Source: UBA1774 sp045223835
Lineage (GTDB): Bacteria; Bacillota; Clostridia; Oscillospirales; Oscillospiraceae
Length of the DNA: 19,371 nt
Direction of reading: 5' to 3'
Assembly (NCBI GenBank): GCA_045223835.1
Contig: JBGUZS010000008.1
Location: 1 to 19,371, forward strand
Of the stretch, positions 1 to 6,723 are shown in pieces (position 1 is the first letter of the stretch; the number at the start of each line of letters is the position of its first letter). The position numbers and the translations under genes are program-made. The notes beneath the pieces are model-generated. The model ran no database searches, had not been told where the DNA came from, and worked only from the letters and a program-made list of their open reading frames with translations.

Positions 1-101
1 CGGAACCAATCCACAGCATCCTTCACAGTATAGCACGTCCCTCTCAGTGTGGAGATGTTGCTATAATTCTATAATACAAGAAACCGGGAAAAGAAAAAGC
101 G

Positions 102-136
102 CCAAAGGGAACCTGTTCCGAGACGGTTCCCTTTGG
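102..136 (-). terminator. Strong rho-independent terminator, minus strand
   Basis: A perfect 12-bp inverted repeat (102-113 with 125-136, 11-nt loop) is followed on the minus strand by CGCTTTTTCTTTT. This is the best terminator in the left intergenic region. It lies about 160 bp beyond the stop of the UDP-sugar pyrophosphorylase gene and after an earlier, weaker terminator, so it either backs that one up or ends a short separate transcript. Confidence 0.75.
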
Positions 137-139
137 AAT

Positions 140-250
140 CCCTCCCTTCGGCCAAGAAGGGGGCCTTCGGGCCCCCTCCATTGGATTCACCCCCAGGGAA
201 CGGTGGACGCAGCAAACCGCTGTCGCGAAACGCCTCCGTTCCCGAAATCA
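140..250 (-). other. Gene-free stretch with stacked hairpins
   Basis: No convincing gene lies in 1-293; the short frames there lack ribosome sites and family resemblance. Besides the two terminators, the stretch holds a hairpin with an 8-bp stem and TTCG loop at 158-177. It also has a larger fold closed by GGGAACGG (196-203) and CCGTTCCC (236-243) that contains a smaller internal hairpin, and the complementary hexamers GAATCC (137-142) and GGATTC (183-188). The 11-mer AAACGCCTCCG occurs at 228-238 and 250-260. It could be the 3' trailer of the upstream gene or an unidentified small RNA. I recognise no known RNA family. Confidence 0.35.
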
Positions 251-253
251 AAC

Positions 254-279
254 GCCTCCGGGTCCTTCGACCCGGAGGC
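254..279 (-). terminator. Terminator hairpin after the UDP-sugar pyrophosphorylase gene
   Basis: A perfect 10-bp stem (254-263 with 270-279) with a 6-nt loop starts 15 bp after the stop codon at 294-296. On the minus strand it is followed by GTTTGATTT, a modest T-tract, so termination may be incomplete. A second CGGAGGC copy at 232-238 could pair with the same upstream arm and give an alternative fold. Confidence 0.6.
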
Positions 280-293
280 AAATCATCGTTAAA

Positions 294-1523
294 TTACAGC
301 ACGACCCCGTTCAATTCCAGCAGTTTCCTCGCGCTCTCGATGGAGTCCACCCCGGTTCGGTTCTTGATGGGGGCGAATTCCCTCTCCCGCACCACCTCGA
401 AGGGCAGGCAGGAATCCATCTTCTCCACCAGGTCCAGGATGAGGGTCTCCAGCTTATACCCGTTCTCGGTCTCCGGCTGGACCGCCTCCCCGGCGGCGTT
501 GAGGCAGGGGACCTTCTTCTTCGCCAGATGGAGGATGGGCTCATCCCCCAGGAAGCGGTCCAGGGCGTCCACCCGGAACAGGTAGTTGAGGATCACCCCG
601 AAGTTGTAGGCCAGATCCCCGTTCTCGTTCCGCTCCTCCAGCATCTCCGGGGTGAGCTCATAGTATTCCACCACGCTGGCCCGCCCGTTCCGGCGGCACA
701 TGACCCCCACCTTCTCCTCCGGGAAGGCCTTGCGGATAACCTTGGAGCCGCAGGCGCAGCCCCGGTCGATCACCGCCCCCAGGAAGCAGGGGTCCGCGAT
801 GCGCTGGAGGACGTTGTCCACGGCGAAGGCATTGAGCCATTGGATCCCCTCCCGACGGAGCTCCTCCGTGATCCCCGCCCGGGCCATGGACTTGTACCAG
901 CCCCCGTTGCCGTTGGGGGCCATGAACATGGCGCTGCGGCTGCCCATGAGGATCTTTCCCCGGGGGTCCACGGCGGGGCAGGTCTCCTGCTCAAAGAAGC
1001 GCACCTCCTCCGCCGGGTAGCCGAAGTAAGCCTTCTCCCGCAGGAACTCCCGGATGGCCTCGTCATTGATGGCGCTGGTCATGATATACAGGGGCAGGGT
1101 GCAGCCCGCCCGCTCCGTGACCTCCATGAGGTTCCGGAAAAGACACTCAAAGATATACAGGGGATGGGTGAGGCCGATATCCACCATGCCCTTGGATTTA
1201 TCCACCCCCAGGCGGGTCCCCTGGCCTCCCGCCAGGAGGACGGCGGCCAGCTTCCGCCGCCGGATGGCCTCCAGCCCCCGGGCGGTGAAGCTCTCCCGGT
1301 TCGCGTCGATCTCCCCCAGCTCCATGGCCGCCAGGGGCTCGATCCTCTCTCCGCCCGCCCTGGACTCCAGGGCGGCCCTGAATCCCAGCAGGGGGGAAAA
1401 ATCCGTCTCCTCGATCTCCCGCAGCAGGTCGGCTCTCTCAGCCTCCCCCAGGGTATCGTACCAGGCCAGGACATGCTCCTGGCCGTACCGCTTCAGCTTT
1501 TCCAGCGCCTCGATATATTCCAT
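294..1523 (-). CDS. UDPGP-family UDP-sugar pyrophosphorylase (UAP-like)
   Basis: A 409-residue nucleotidyltransferase that should make a UDP-sugar (UDP-GlcNAc or UDP-glucose/galactose) from UTP and sugar-1-phosphate in the cytoplasm, feeding cell-wall or glycan synthesis. The nucleotide-binding loop LAGGQGTRLG is at residues 97-106, followed by KGMVDIGL. Other family blocks visible are APNGNGGWY, AVDNVLQRIADP, a KVGV..RNGRASVVEYYE stretch and a late REREFAPIKN. The Q in the GGQGTRLG loop favours the eukaryotic UAP branch over UGP (GGLGT) and is unlike bacterial GalU or GlmU. The start at 1523 was chosen because AGGGAG lies about 6 nt upstream; the longer frame from 1556 would begin inside a hairpin. 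It is last in the minus-strand run after hflC but separated by that hairpin. The exact sugar cannot be read from the sequence. Confidence 0.88.
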   Translation of the reverse strand: MEYIEALEKLKRYGQEHVLAWYDTLGEAERADLLREIEETDFSPLLGFRAALESRAGGERIEPLAAMELGEIDANRESFTARGLEAIRRRKLAAVLLAGGQGTRLGVDKSKGMVDIGLTHPLYIFECLFRNLMEVTERAGCTLPLYIMTSAINDEAIREFLREKAYFGYPAEEVRFFEQETCPAVDPRGKILMGSRSAMFMAPNGNGGWYKSMARAGITEELRREGIQWLNAFAVDNVLQRIADPCFLGAVIDRGCACGSKVIRKAFPEEKVGVMCRRNGRASVVEYYELTPEMLEERNENGDLAYNFGVILNYLFRVDALDRFLGDEPILHLAKKKVPCLNAAGEAVQPETENGYKLETLILDLVEKMDSCLPFEVVREREFAPIKNRTGVDSIESARKLLELNGVVL

Positions 1524-1540
1524 TTCTTTCTCCCTGAAAA

Positions 1541-1579
1541 CCGCTGATCCGATCATCGCTGGGGCGATCGGATCAGCGG
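1541..1579 (-). terminator. Perfect 14-bp hairpin between hflC and the pyrophosphorylase gene
   Basis: CCGCTGATCCGATC (1541-1554) is exactly complementary to 1566-1579, with an 11-nt loop. On the minus strand it is followed by TTTT and then, within about 10 nt, the ribosome site of the next gene. It is either a weak intrinsic terminator or attenuator for hflC, or a stabilising or processing hairpin between the two cistrons. The T-run is short, so read-through is likely. Confidence 0.55.
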
Positions 1580-1602
1580 CTCAATCTCTGCTTGCGGCGA
1601 TT

Positions 1603-2481
1603 TCAGTTGAACAGCTCCGCCAGGGGGCTGTCCTCCCCCAGGATCAGGGTCTTTTCCCCGGTCATGGATTTCTTCATGGCGTCCAGGGCGATCATGAAGG
1701 TGTAGAATTCCGCCTTCTGCTTGCTGTTGTAGGCCTCGCTGAGGATACGCATATACTCCGCATCCCCCTCCGCCTTTACGATCTCCGCCTGACTCCGGGC
1801 CTGGGCGACTTCGATCTCCACATCCCGGTCCGCCCGGTTGCGGATCTCCTTGGCCTCCCGCTCCCCCTCCGCCAGATAGCTCGCGGCGATGTTGTTCCGC
1901 TCGCTGATCATGCGGGTGTATACGGCGCTCTTGTTGTCGTCCGGCAGGTCCAGCTTCTTGGTCTCCACCGCGATGAGCCGGATGCCGTAGCGGGTGAAGG
2001 AATCCCCGATGTTGGCCATGATGGCCTCCACCACCGCGCCGCTGCGGCCGCTGATGATCTCGTCCCGGGTCATGGAGCTCATGACCACCTTCAGGGCGTT
2101 GTACACGTTCACGTTGATCCGGCTCTCCGCGTTCTCCACGCTGCCGGAAAGGGTCTCGATAAAGCGCTGGGGCTCCTCGATGCGCCAGATGGCGAAACAG
2201 TCTGCGATGAGGCTGGTCTTGTCCGCCGTGAGCAGGTCGCTCACCGGCAGGTCGTAGAGCAGCACCGTATTGGGCAGCTTATCCGAGGACTGGACGAAGG
2301 GGATCTTCAGGTAGAGCCCGGGGCGGGCCTTCACATCCACCACCGCGCCGAACTGGCGGACCACGCCGTATTCGTTCTGCCGCACCACGAAGCAGCTGCT
2401 GAGGACAAGGATCAGCAGGACCGCGGCGATGATCAGGATGGCGATCAGGCCGCCGCGCCGTTTCTTCGCTTTCGCCGCCAT
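1603..2481 (-). CDS. hflC: SPFH/band-7 protein, HflC-like
   Basis: A 292-residue membrane-anchored SPFH protein. Residues 1-10 are basic, 11-31 form one transmembrane segment (LIAILIIAAVLLILVL), and the SPFH core starts at RQNEYGVVRQFG. The core continues through RPGLYLKIPF and ends in a charged helical region with EREAKEIRNRADRDVEIEVAQARSQ, typical of HflC. In characterised bacteria HflK and HflC form a hetero-oligomeric cage around the FtsH protease at the membrane and modulate it. ATG at 2481 is preferred because AAAGGAGG lies 9 nt upstream and the hflK stop codon ends one base before it; the frame from 2511 would overlap hflK. The tight junction implies translational coupling. Assignment to HflC rather than a generic SPFH protein is by order and size. 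Confidence 0.85.
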   Translation of the reverse strand: MAAKAKKRRGGLIAILIIAAVLLILVLSSCFVVRQNEYGVVRQFGAVVDVKARPGLYLKIPFVQSSDKLPNTVLLYDLPVSDLLTADKTSLIADCFAIWRIEEPQRFIETLSGSVENAESRINVNVYNALKVVMSSMTRDEIISGRSGAVVEAIMANIGDSFTRYGIRLIAVETKKLDLPDDNKSAVYTRMISERNNIAASYLAEGEREAKEIRNRADRDVEIEVAQARSQAEIVKAEGDAEYMRILSEAYNSKQKAEFYTFMIALDAMKKSMTGEKTLILGEDSPLAELFN

Positions 2482-2482
2482 T

Positions 2483-3532
2483 TCAGCCCGCCTCCTTTCC
2501 CGTAAAGTCATCCAGCGGGAGTACCGTCTGCATATTGCCGTCTTCCCCCTGGATAATGACCTTGATCCCCGGGAAGATCTCGGTGATCATTTCATAGTAC
2601 AGCCGCTTGCGGGTGATCTCCGGATATTTGGCGTATTCCTCATACAGCTCCCGGAAGCGGGAGGCCTGGCCCTCCGCCTCGGCGATGCGGGACTGCTTGT
2701 AAGCCTCCGCCCGCTGCAGGATCTCGTCCGCATCCGCGTCCGCCGCGGGGAGCACCTCGTTTGCGTACTTGTTTGCGTTGTTGATGGCGGTCTCCGCCTC
2801 CTGCTTGGCGGTCTCCACCGCCTTGAAGGCCTGCTGGACCTCCACCGTGGGGGGCTCTGCGTCCTGCATGGCGATGTTCACCAGGGCGATGCCCAGATCC
2901 TCCTGCTCCAGCCGCTGGGAGATCTTTTCCTTGATGATCCCCTGGATCTCGCTCTTGCCGGTGGTGATCACGTCGTCCACCTTGTACAGGCCGATGGTAT
3001 CCCGGATATAGCTCTGGCAGAGCATTTTCAGAATGCCCACCGGGTCCTGGCTGTTATACAGGAACTTCACCGGGTCCACCACCCGGTATTCCACATAGAA
3101 ATCCACGTTGACGAAGTTGAAGTCCACGGAGATCATCACGGACTCCTCCTCCACGCTGGCGTTGGTGGCCAGGTCATAGCCGATGGCCAGGCCCTGCACC
3201 GCCTTGCTCACGATGGTCTTCCGCTGGATGAGAGGGAGCTTGAATTTCAGGCCGGGGCTGCTCACCACGCTGGGATTCCCGAAGGTGGTGATCACGGCGA
3301 ACTGATCCTCCTGGAGCTGGTACATGGAGCTGAACACCAGAGCCGCCAGCACCAGGATCGCCGCCGCCACAAGGATCCACTTGATGCTGCCCTTGTTTAC
3401 ATTCTTTGCGGGCTTCACGGGGATGGGGCCGTCTCCCGCCGCCTGCTCCGCCTTCTGCTGCTTCAGCTTTCCCGCCAGGGTATAGACGATGAAGGCGGCG
3501 ACGATGATGGCGAGGGTAATAAAGACTTCCAT
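2483..3532 (-). CDS. hflK: SPFH/band-7 protein, HflK-like
   Basis: A 349-residue SPFH protein, partner of the following HflC-like gene. There are two hydrophobic segments, residues 3-20 and 51-68, separated by a Lys/Gln/Pro-rich linker. The SPFH domain follows, from QLQEDQFAVITTFG through SSPGLKFKLPL. A helical region has EQEDLGIALVNIAMQDAEPP, then a Glu/Ala-rich coiled coil and the HflK-like ETAKQEAETAINNANKYANEVLPAA block. Canonical HflK has a single N-terminal membrane segment, so the second one is noteworthy. The start at 3532 is chosen for AGGAGG about 11 nt upstream; the longer frame has no ribosome site and overlaps the lysozyme gene. It starts 19 bp after the GH25 stop, so it probably shares that transcript. 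Confidence 0.85.
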   Translation of the reverse strand: MEVFITLAIIVAAFIVYTLAGKLKQQKAEQAAGDGPIPVKPAKNVNKGSIKWILVAAAILVLAALVFSSMYQLQEDQFAVITTFGNPSVVSSPGLKFKLPLIQRKTIVSKAVQGLAIGYDLATNASVEEESVMISVDFNFVNVDFYVEYRVVDPVKFLYNSQDPVGILKMLCQSYIRDTIGLYKVDDVITTGKSEIQGIIKEKISQRLEQEDLGIALVNIAMQDAEPPTVEVQQAFKAVETAKQEAETAINNANKYANEVLPAADADADEILQRAEAYKQSRIAEAEGQASRFRELYEEYAKYPEITRKRLYYEMITEIFPGIKVIIQGEDGNMQTVLPLDDFTGKEAG

Positions 3533-3551
3533 ATTGCTGTTTTCCTCCTGA

Positions 3552-5423
3552 TCACGGGATCTGAGCGGGCTCGGACATGGGCCCGCAATATTCTGTGCCG
3601 GCATGGGAGATGTATGCGCAGACCATGTACCGGTATCCGGCGGAGACCCTCCGGTCTGTCCAGCTCAGGGCCCCGGCCCCGGTCACCCGGGCCACCTCCG
3701 TGTAGCCGCTTCCCTCCTCTGCGCTGCGGAGGATAATGTAGCCCAGCGCGCCAGGGACCTTCTCCCAGCGCAGGACGCATCCGGTGCCGCGCTTCTCCGC
3801 CATCAGCCCCGCGACCTGCTCCGGCCGGACGACGTACCGCAGATCCTGGTCCACCGCGCCGTCGATGCCCGCCGCGCTGCCGCTGCCGGTATACTGCCAG
3901 TACTCAAAATACCCGTTGTATCGGGTCTGCACCGTCCAGTTGGCCAGCCAGACGGGGAATCCCCCCGCCTCCTCCAGGACCCGGGCCACGCCTTCCTCCA
4001 GCATGCTCCGGCCCGCGTAGACCCCGGCGGTGTATCCCTCCTCCTCCACGGCCGCACAGAAGGCGGCGCAGATCCTGCCGTGTTCTTCCCCGGAGAGGCC
4101 CGCCTCATACAGGCGGCCCACCATACTCCCGTCCGCCGTGGTGGCGAGCTCATAGTCCAGGATCACCGGCAGGGTGAGACGGTAAGGCTCCAGCGCCTCC
4201 AGCACAAAGTCCGCCTCCTCCAGGGCTTCGGCCTCGCTGGTGGCCTGGGAGAAGAAGTAGACGCCCACATCCAGCCCGGTCTCCAGGGCGGCCTCCATAT
4301 TCGCGGTGAAATTATCGTCCAGGTTCAGGGTCCCCTCCTCGCCGTACCCCCGGAAGCCCAGACGGATGAAGACGAAGTCCTGGGTCTTCCCCACGGTCTC
4401 CCAGTCGATCTCCCCCTGGTACCGGGCCACGTCCAGGCCCCTGCCCACGGCCTCCGCCCGGCGCTGCCATTTGGCGTATACCGTGCGCTCATAGGCCACG
4501 GCCAGGTCGAAGTCATAGGGGGTCTCCAGCTCCCGGTCCGAATACCAGCCCACGAAGTCCCAGTATTCCCGCTCCGTCTCCTCCGGCAGGGGGCAGGTAT
4601 CCCCCCAGGCCACCTGGATATCCGGCACCGGAGTCCCGCCCCAGGCGTCGAAATGGACGGTCACGATCTGGATCCAGCGGAGGTACAGGGTGGTGTCCTC
4701 CATGACGGGAAGATTGAAATCATATTCCTCCGTCAGGTCCGGGTCGGTATACCAGCCCCCGAACCAATACCCCTCCCGCTCCGGCTCCTCCGGCATGGGC
4801 AGGGCGCTTCCCATGGGCAGAAGGAAGGCGGCATACTCCGGCTCATCCTCCGGCAGGGGATGGCTGGCGGCGTCATGCCGTCCGTCCCGCTGAGTCACCC
4901 AGCAGGGCGGGAAGGCCTGGTACAGCCCGGTCTCCCGGACCTGCACCACATTGGGCGCGGCATGGATCTTCCCCCAGAGGAAGGGCCTGTCCCGATCCGA
5001 GACCAGGGTAAGCATGGGCCGGTCGAAGAGGGTGAGACAGCCCCGGACCGCGGCGCCGGCATTGTGGCCGGAGAAGGTGATCCGCCCCTCCCCCGCCAGG
5101 GTCAGGTCCCCCAGGACCGTAGCGCCCCGTCGGTAGCCCTTCAGCAGGCTTTCCCCCTCCAGCCGGATCAGGAGGTCTCCCTCGGCATACAGTGCGGCGC
5201 CCCGAAAATCTCCCTCCACCACCGCGCCGCGCAGGGTGAGGGTCCCGCTCTCCGGATCATACTCCGCCGTGCCCTCCCCGAAGGGGTATACGCCCCCCTG
5301 GGTGAGCTCCTCGCCGCCCAGCCACAGCCGGGGACGGGGGGACCAGGGCCCGGAGGCCCGGAGGGCAAGCACGCACAGAAGGCCCAGGATCAGCAGGGCA
5401 AAAGCATTTCTCAACTTATTCAT
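3552..5423 (-). CDS. Secreted GH25 lysozyme with InlB-type repeats and FN3-like C-terminus
   Basis: A 623-residue exported muramidase. Residues 1-24 are a signal peptide or anchor (KLRN then a long hydrophobic run). About 25-165 is a beta-rich region resembling the carbohydrate-like repeats seen in gut Firmicute surface proteins. About 200-250 and 254-319 are two Listeria-Bacteroides (InlB B) repeats, each with the GGWYTD/VGWYSD core and a terminal LRW or AKW. GH25 begins near 327 (RGLDVARYQG) and runs to about 520, with catalytic-type acids Asp331 and the LDYE motif at 422-425. The last ~80 residues (LRWEKVPGALGYIILRSAE onward) look like an FN3 domain. It should cleave peptidoglycan outside the cell. 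The start at 5423 gives a clean signal peptide; the upstream frame does not. A promoter sits unusually close. It heads the run leading into hflK and hflC. Confidence 0.85.
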   Translation of the reverse strand: MNKLRNAFALLILGLLCVLALRASGPWSPRPRLWLGGEELTQGGVYPFGEGTAEYDPESGTLTLRGAVVEGDFRGAALYAEGDLLIRLEGESLLKGYRRGATVLGDLTLAGEGRITFSGHNAGAAVRGCLTLFDRPMLTLVSDRDRPFLWGKIHAAPNVVQVRETGLYQAFPPCWVTQRDGRHDAASHPLPEDEPEYAAFLLPMGSALPMPEEPEREGYWFGGWYTDPDLTEEYDFNLPVMEDTTLYLRWIQIVTVHFDAWGGTPVPDIQVAWGDTCPLPEETEREYWDFVGWYSDRELETPYDFDLAVAYERTVYAKWQRRAEAVGRGLDVARYQGEIDWETVGKTQDFVFIRLGFRGYGEEGTLNLDDNFTANMEAALETGLDVGVYFFSQATSEAEALEEADFVLEALEPYRLTLPVILDYELATTADGSMVGRLYEAGLSGEEHGRICAAFCAAVEEEGYTAGVYAGRSMLEEGVARVLEEAGGFPVWLANWTVQTRYNGYFEYWQYTGSGSAAGIDGAVDQDLRYVVRPEQVAGLMAEKRGTGCVLRWEKVPGALGYIILRSAEEGSGYTEVARVTGAGALSWTDRRVSAGYRYMVCAYISHAGTEYCGPMSEPAQIP

Positions 5424-5429
5424 GCCCTG

Positions 5430-5458
5430 ATTATACAGATACCGGCGCGCTTCTGCAA
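5430..5458 (-). promoter_or_regulatory. Sigma-A-type promoter abutting the lysozyme start codon
   Basis: On the minus strand TTGCAG (5453-5458) is followed after exactly 17 bp by a perfect TATAAT (5430-5435). Only six bases separate TATAAT from the ATG at 5421-5423, so transcription would begin at or within a few bases of the start codon. No ribosome site fits between. Either the mRNA is leaderless or translation starts slightly downstream, for example at TTG three codons in. Confidence 0.5.
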
Positions 5459-5515
5459 GGGGCGGGAAAAAATTCACCCGTCCGGCAAAGATGCGTGGTA
5501 TTTTTCCAGCGGATA

Positions 5516-5524
5516 TGCTATGAT
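5516..5524 (+). promoter_or_regulatory. Extended -10 promoter for the zinc-ribbon operon
   Basis: TGC followed by TATGAT (5519-5524) matches an extended -10 element, which tolerates a poor -35 box; none is obvious 17 bp upstream. It lies about 58 bp before the ATG at 5582, in the 158-bp gap shared with the divergent lysozyme promoter. Confidence 0.4.
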
Positions 5525-5531
5525 AAAGCGT

Positions 5532-5582
5532 ATGGAAAAACCCATATCGGAATCGGCCGGTCCTCCGGCCGGAAGGAGGTAA
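5532..5582 (+). CDS. Possible 16-codon leader ORF coupled to the zinc-ribbon gene
   Basis: A small frame begins at ATG 5532, reads MEKPISESAGPPAGRR, and stops at TAA 5580-5582, whose last A is the first base of the downstream ATG. The overlap would suit translational coupling. Its own ribosome site is weak (ATAAAG), and its end is forced by the downstream Shine-Dalgarno sequence, so chance is quite possible. The span also contains the hairpin CGGCCGG-TCCT-CCGGCCG (5554-5571). Confidence 0.2.
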   Translation: MEKPISESAGPPAGRR

Positions 5583-6697
5583 TGGATTTGCCCTCCCAGG
5601 TCGCCAATTATCAGTGCCCCGCCTGTACGGGTCCGCTGAAATACGATCCCCAGACCGGGAAGCTCGTCTGCGAATACTGCGAGTCCGTATACGAGCCCAA
5701 GGAGATCGAAGCCCTGTACGCCCAAAAGGAAGCCGAGGCGGAGGCCGCCAAGAAAAAGGCGGACGCCCAGTATGCCCAGGCCGTTGCCCAGATGCCCGAG
5801 GGGTCTCCCTGGAGCGAGGCGGAGGCCAATGGGCTGAAGGTCTACAACTGCCCCTCCTGCGGCGCGGAGATCATCTGCGAGGAGACCACCGCCGCCACCA
5901 GCTGCATCTACTGCGGCAACCCCACCGTGGTTCCGGGTCAGCTGGGGGGCATGCTGAAGCCGGATTTTGTCATTCCCTTCCAGAAGACGCGGGAAGAGGC
6001 CCTGGCCGCCCTGAAGCAGTTCTACCAGGGCAAAAAGCTCCTCCCCAAGGCCTTCAGCGAGGCCGCCCACCTGGAGGAGATCAAGGGGCTTTACGTCCCC
6101 TTCTGGCTTTTTGACGGCAAAGCCGAGGGCCGGGCGATCTTCAATGCCTCCAATTCCCGCTCCTGGACCGAAGGCAGCTACCGGGTCACGGAGACGGAGT
6201 ATTTCGAGGCCGACCGGGCCGGCACCCTGAATTTCCAGCATGTTCCCGTGGACGCCTCCCGGAACATGAAGGACGACTATATGGAATCCATCGAGCCCTA
6301 CGATTACGGGGAGCTGAAGCCCTTCTCCACCGCCTATCTGCCGGGCTTCCTGGCGGATAAATACGATGTGGACGCCAAGGAAAGCGCCCCCCGGGCCTCC
6401 GACCGGGCGAAGCAGAGCTTCATGGACGCCCTGGCCGGCACCGTGAACGGATATGCCTCCGTGGGCATGCGGGAGGGCCGGGCGGACTTCTACCCCAGCA
6501 AGGCCTCCTATGCCCTGCTGCCCGTATGGATGCTTCACACCAAATGGCAGGACAAGGATTACTATTTCGCCATGAACGGGCAGACCGGGAAGCTGGTGGG
6601 CGACCTGCCCACCTCCAGGGGCCGCTTCTGGGCCTGGTTCGGCGGGATCTGGGCGGCGGTCTTCGCGGTGATCGAGATCATCGGCAGGCTGCTCTGA
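5582..6697 (+). CDS. TFIIB-type double zinc-ribbon membrane protein (YdjG-like)
   Basis: A 371-residue protein with two CxxC...CxxC zinc ribbons: Cys12/15/30/33 and Cys90/93/108/111. Between them is a charged Ala/Glu/Lys helix (about 44-70). A long globular region (about 115-345) follows, with VIPFQKTREEAL, LYVPFWLFDG and YALLPVWMLHTKW blocks, and one C-terminal transmembrane helix (WFGGIWAAVFAVIEIIG). The layout matches the TFIIB-type zinc-ribbon family that includes B. subtilis YdjG, a membrane protein found in PspA-linked envelope-stress operons; its biochemistry is not established. ATG 5582 is chosen for the AAGGAGG at 5573-5579; the longer frame from 5495 would start upstream of the likely promoter. 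It is followed after 26 bp by the TPM gene, a combination known from ydjG-ydjH. Confidence 0.8.
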   Translation: MDLPSQVANYQCPACTGPLKYDPQTGKLVCEYCESVYEPKEIEALYAQKEAEAEAAKKKADAQYAQAVAQMPEGSPWSEAEANGLKVYNCPSCGAEIICEETTAATSCIYCGNPTVVPGQLGGMLKPDFVIPFQKTREEALAALKQFYQGKKLLPKAFSEAAHLEEIKGLYVPFWLFDGKAEGRAIFNASNSRSWTEGSYRVTETEYFEADRAGTLNFQHVPVDASRNMKDDYMESIEPYDYGELKPFSTAYLPGFLADKYDVDAKESAPRASDRAKQSFMDALAGTVNGYASVGMREGRADFYPSKASYALLPVWMLHTKWQDKDYYFAMNGQTGKLVGDLPTSRGRFWAWFGGIWAAVFAVIEIIGRLL

Positions 6698-6723
6698 GCA
6701 GGCGGAAAGGCAGGGATGACAAG

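Noticed and set aside
62..75. Two overlapping TATAAT boxes on the plus strand
   Set aside because: No -35 match at a suitable distance and no downstream gene on that strand; probably just an AT-rich patch.
528..2505. Plus-strand frames opposite the pyrophosphorylase and HflC-like genes
   Set aside because: Same composition bias and lack of ribosome sites; the minus-strand genes fully account for the region.
3603..5582. Long plus-strand open frame (659 codons) opposite the lysozyme gene
   Set aside because: It is antisense to a gene with clear domains, is rich in His/Pro/Gly/Gln as expected for a GC-rich shadow frame, has no ribosome site and shows no family features.
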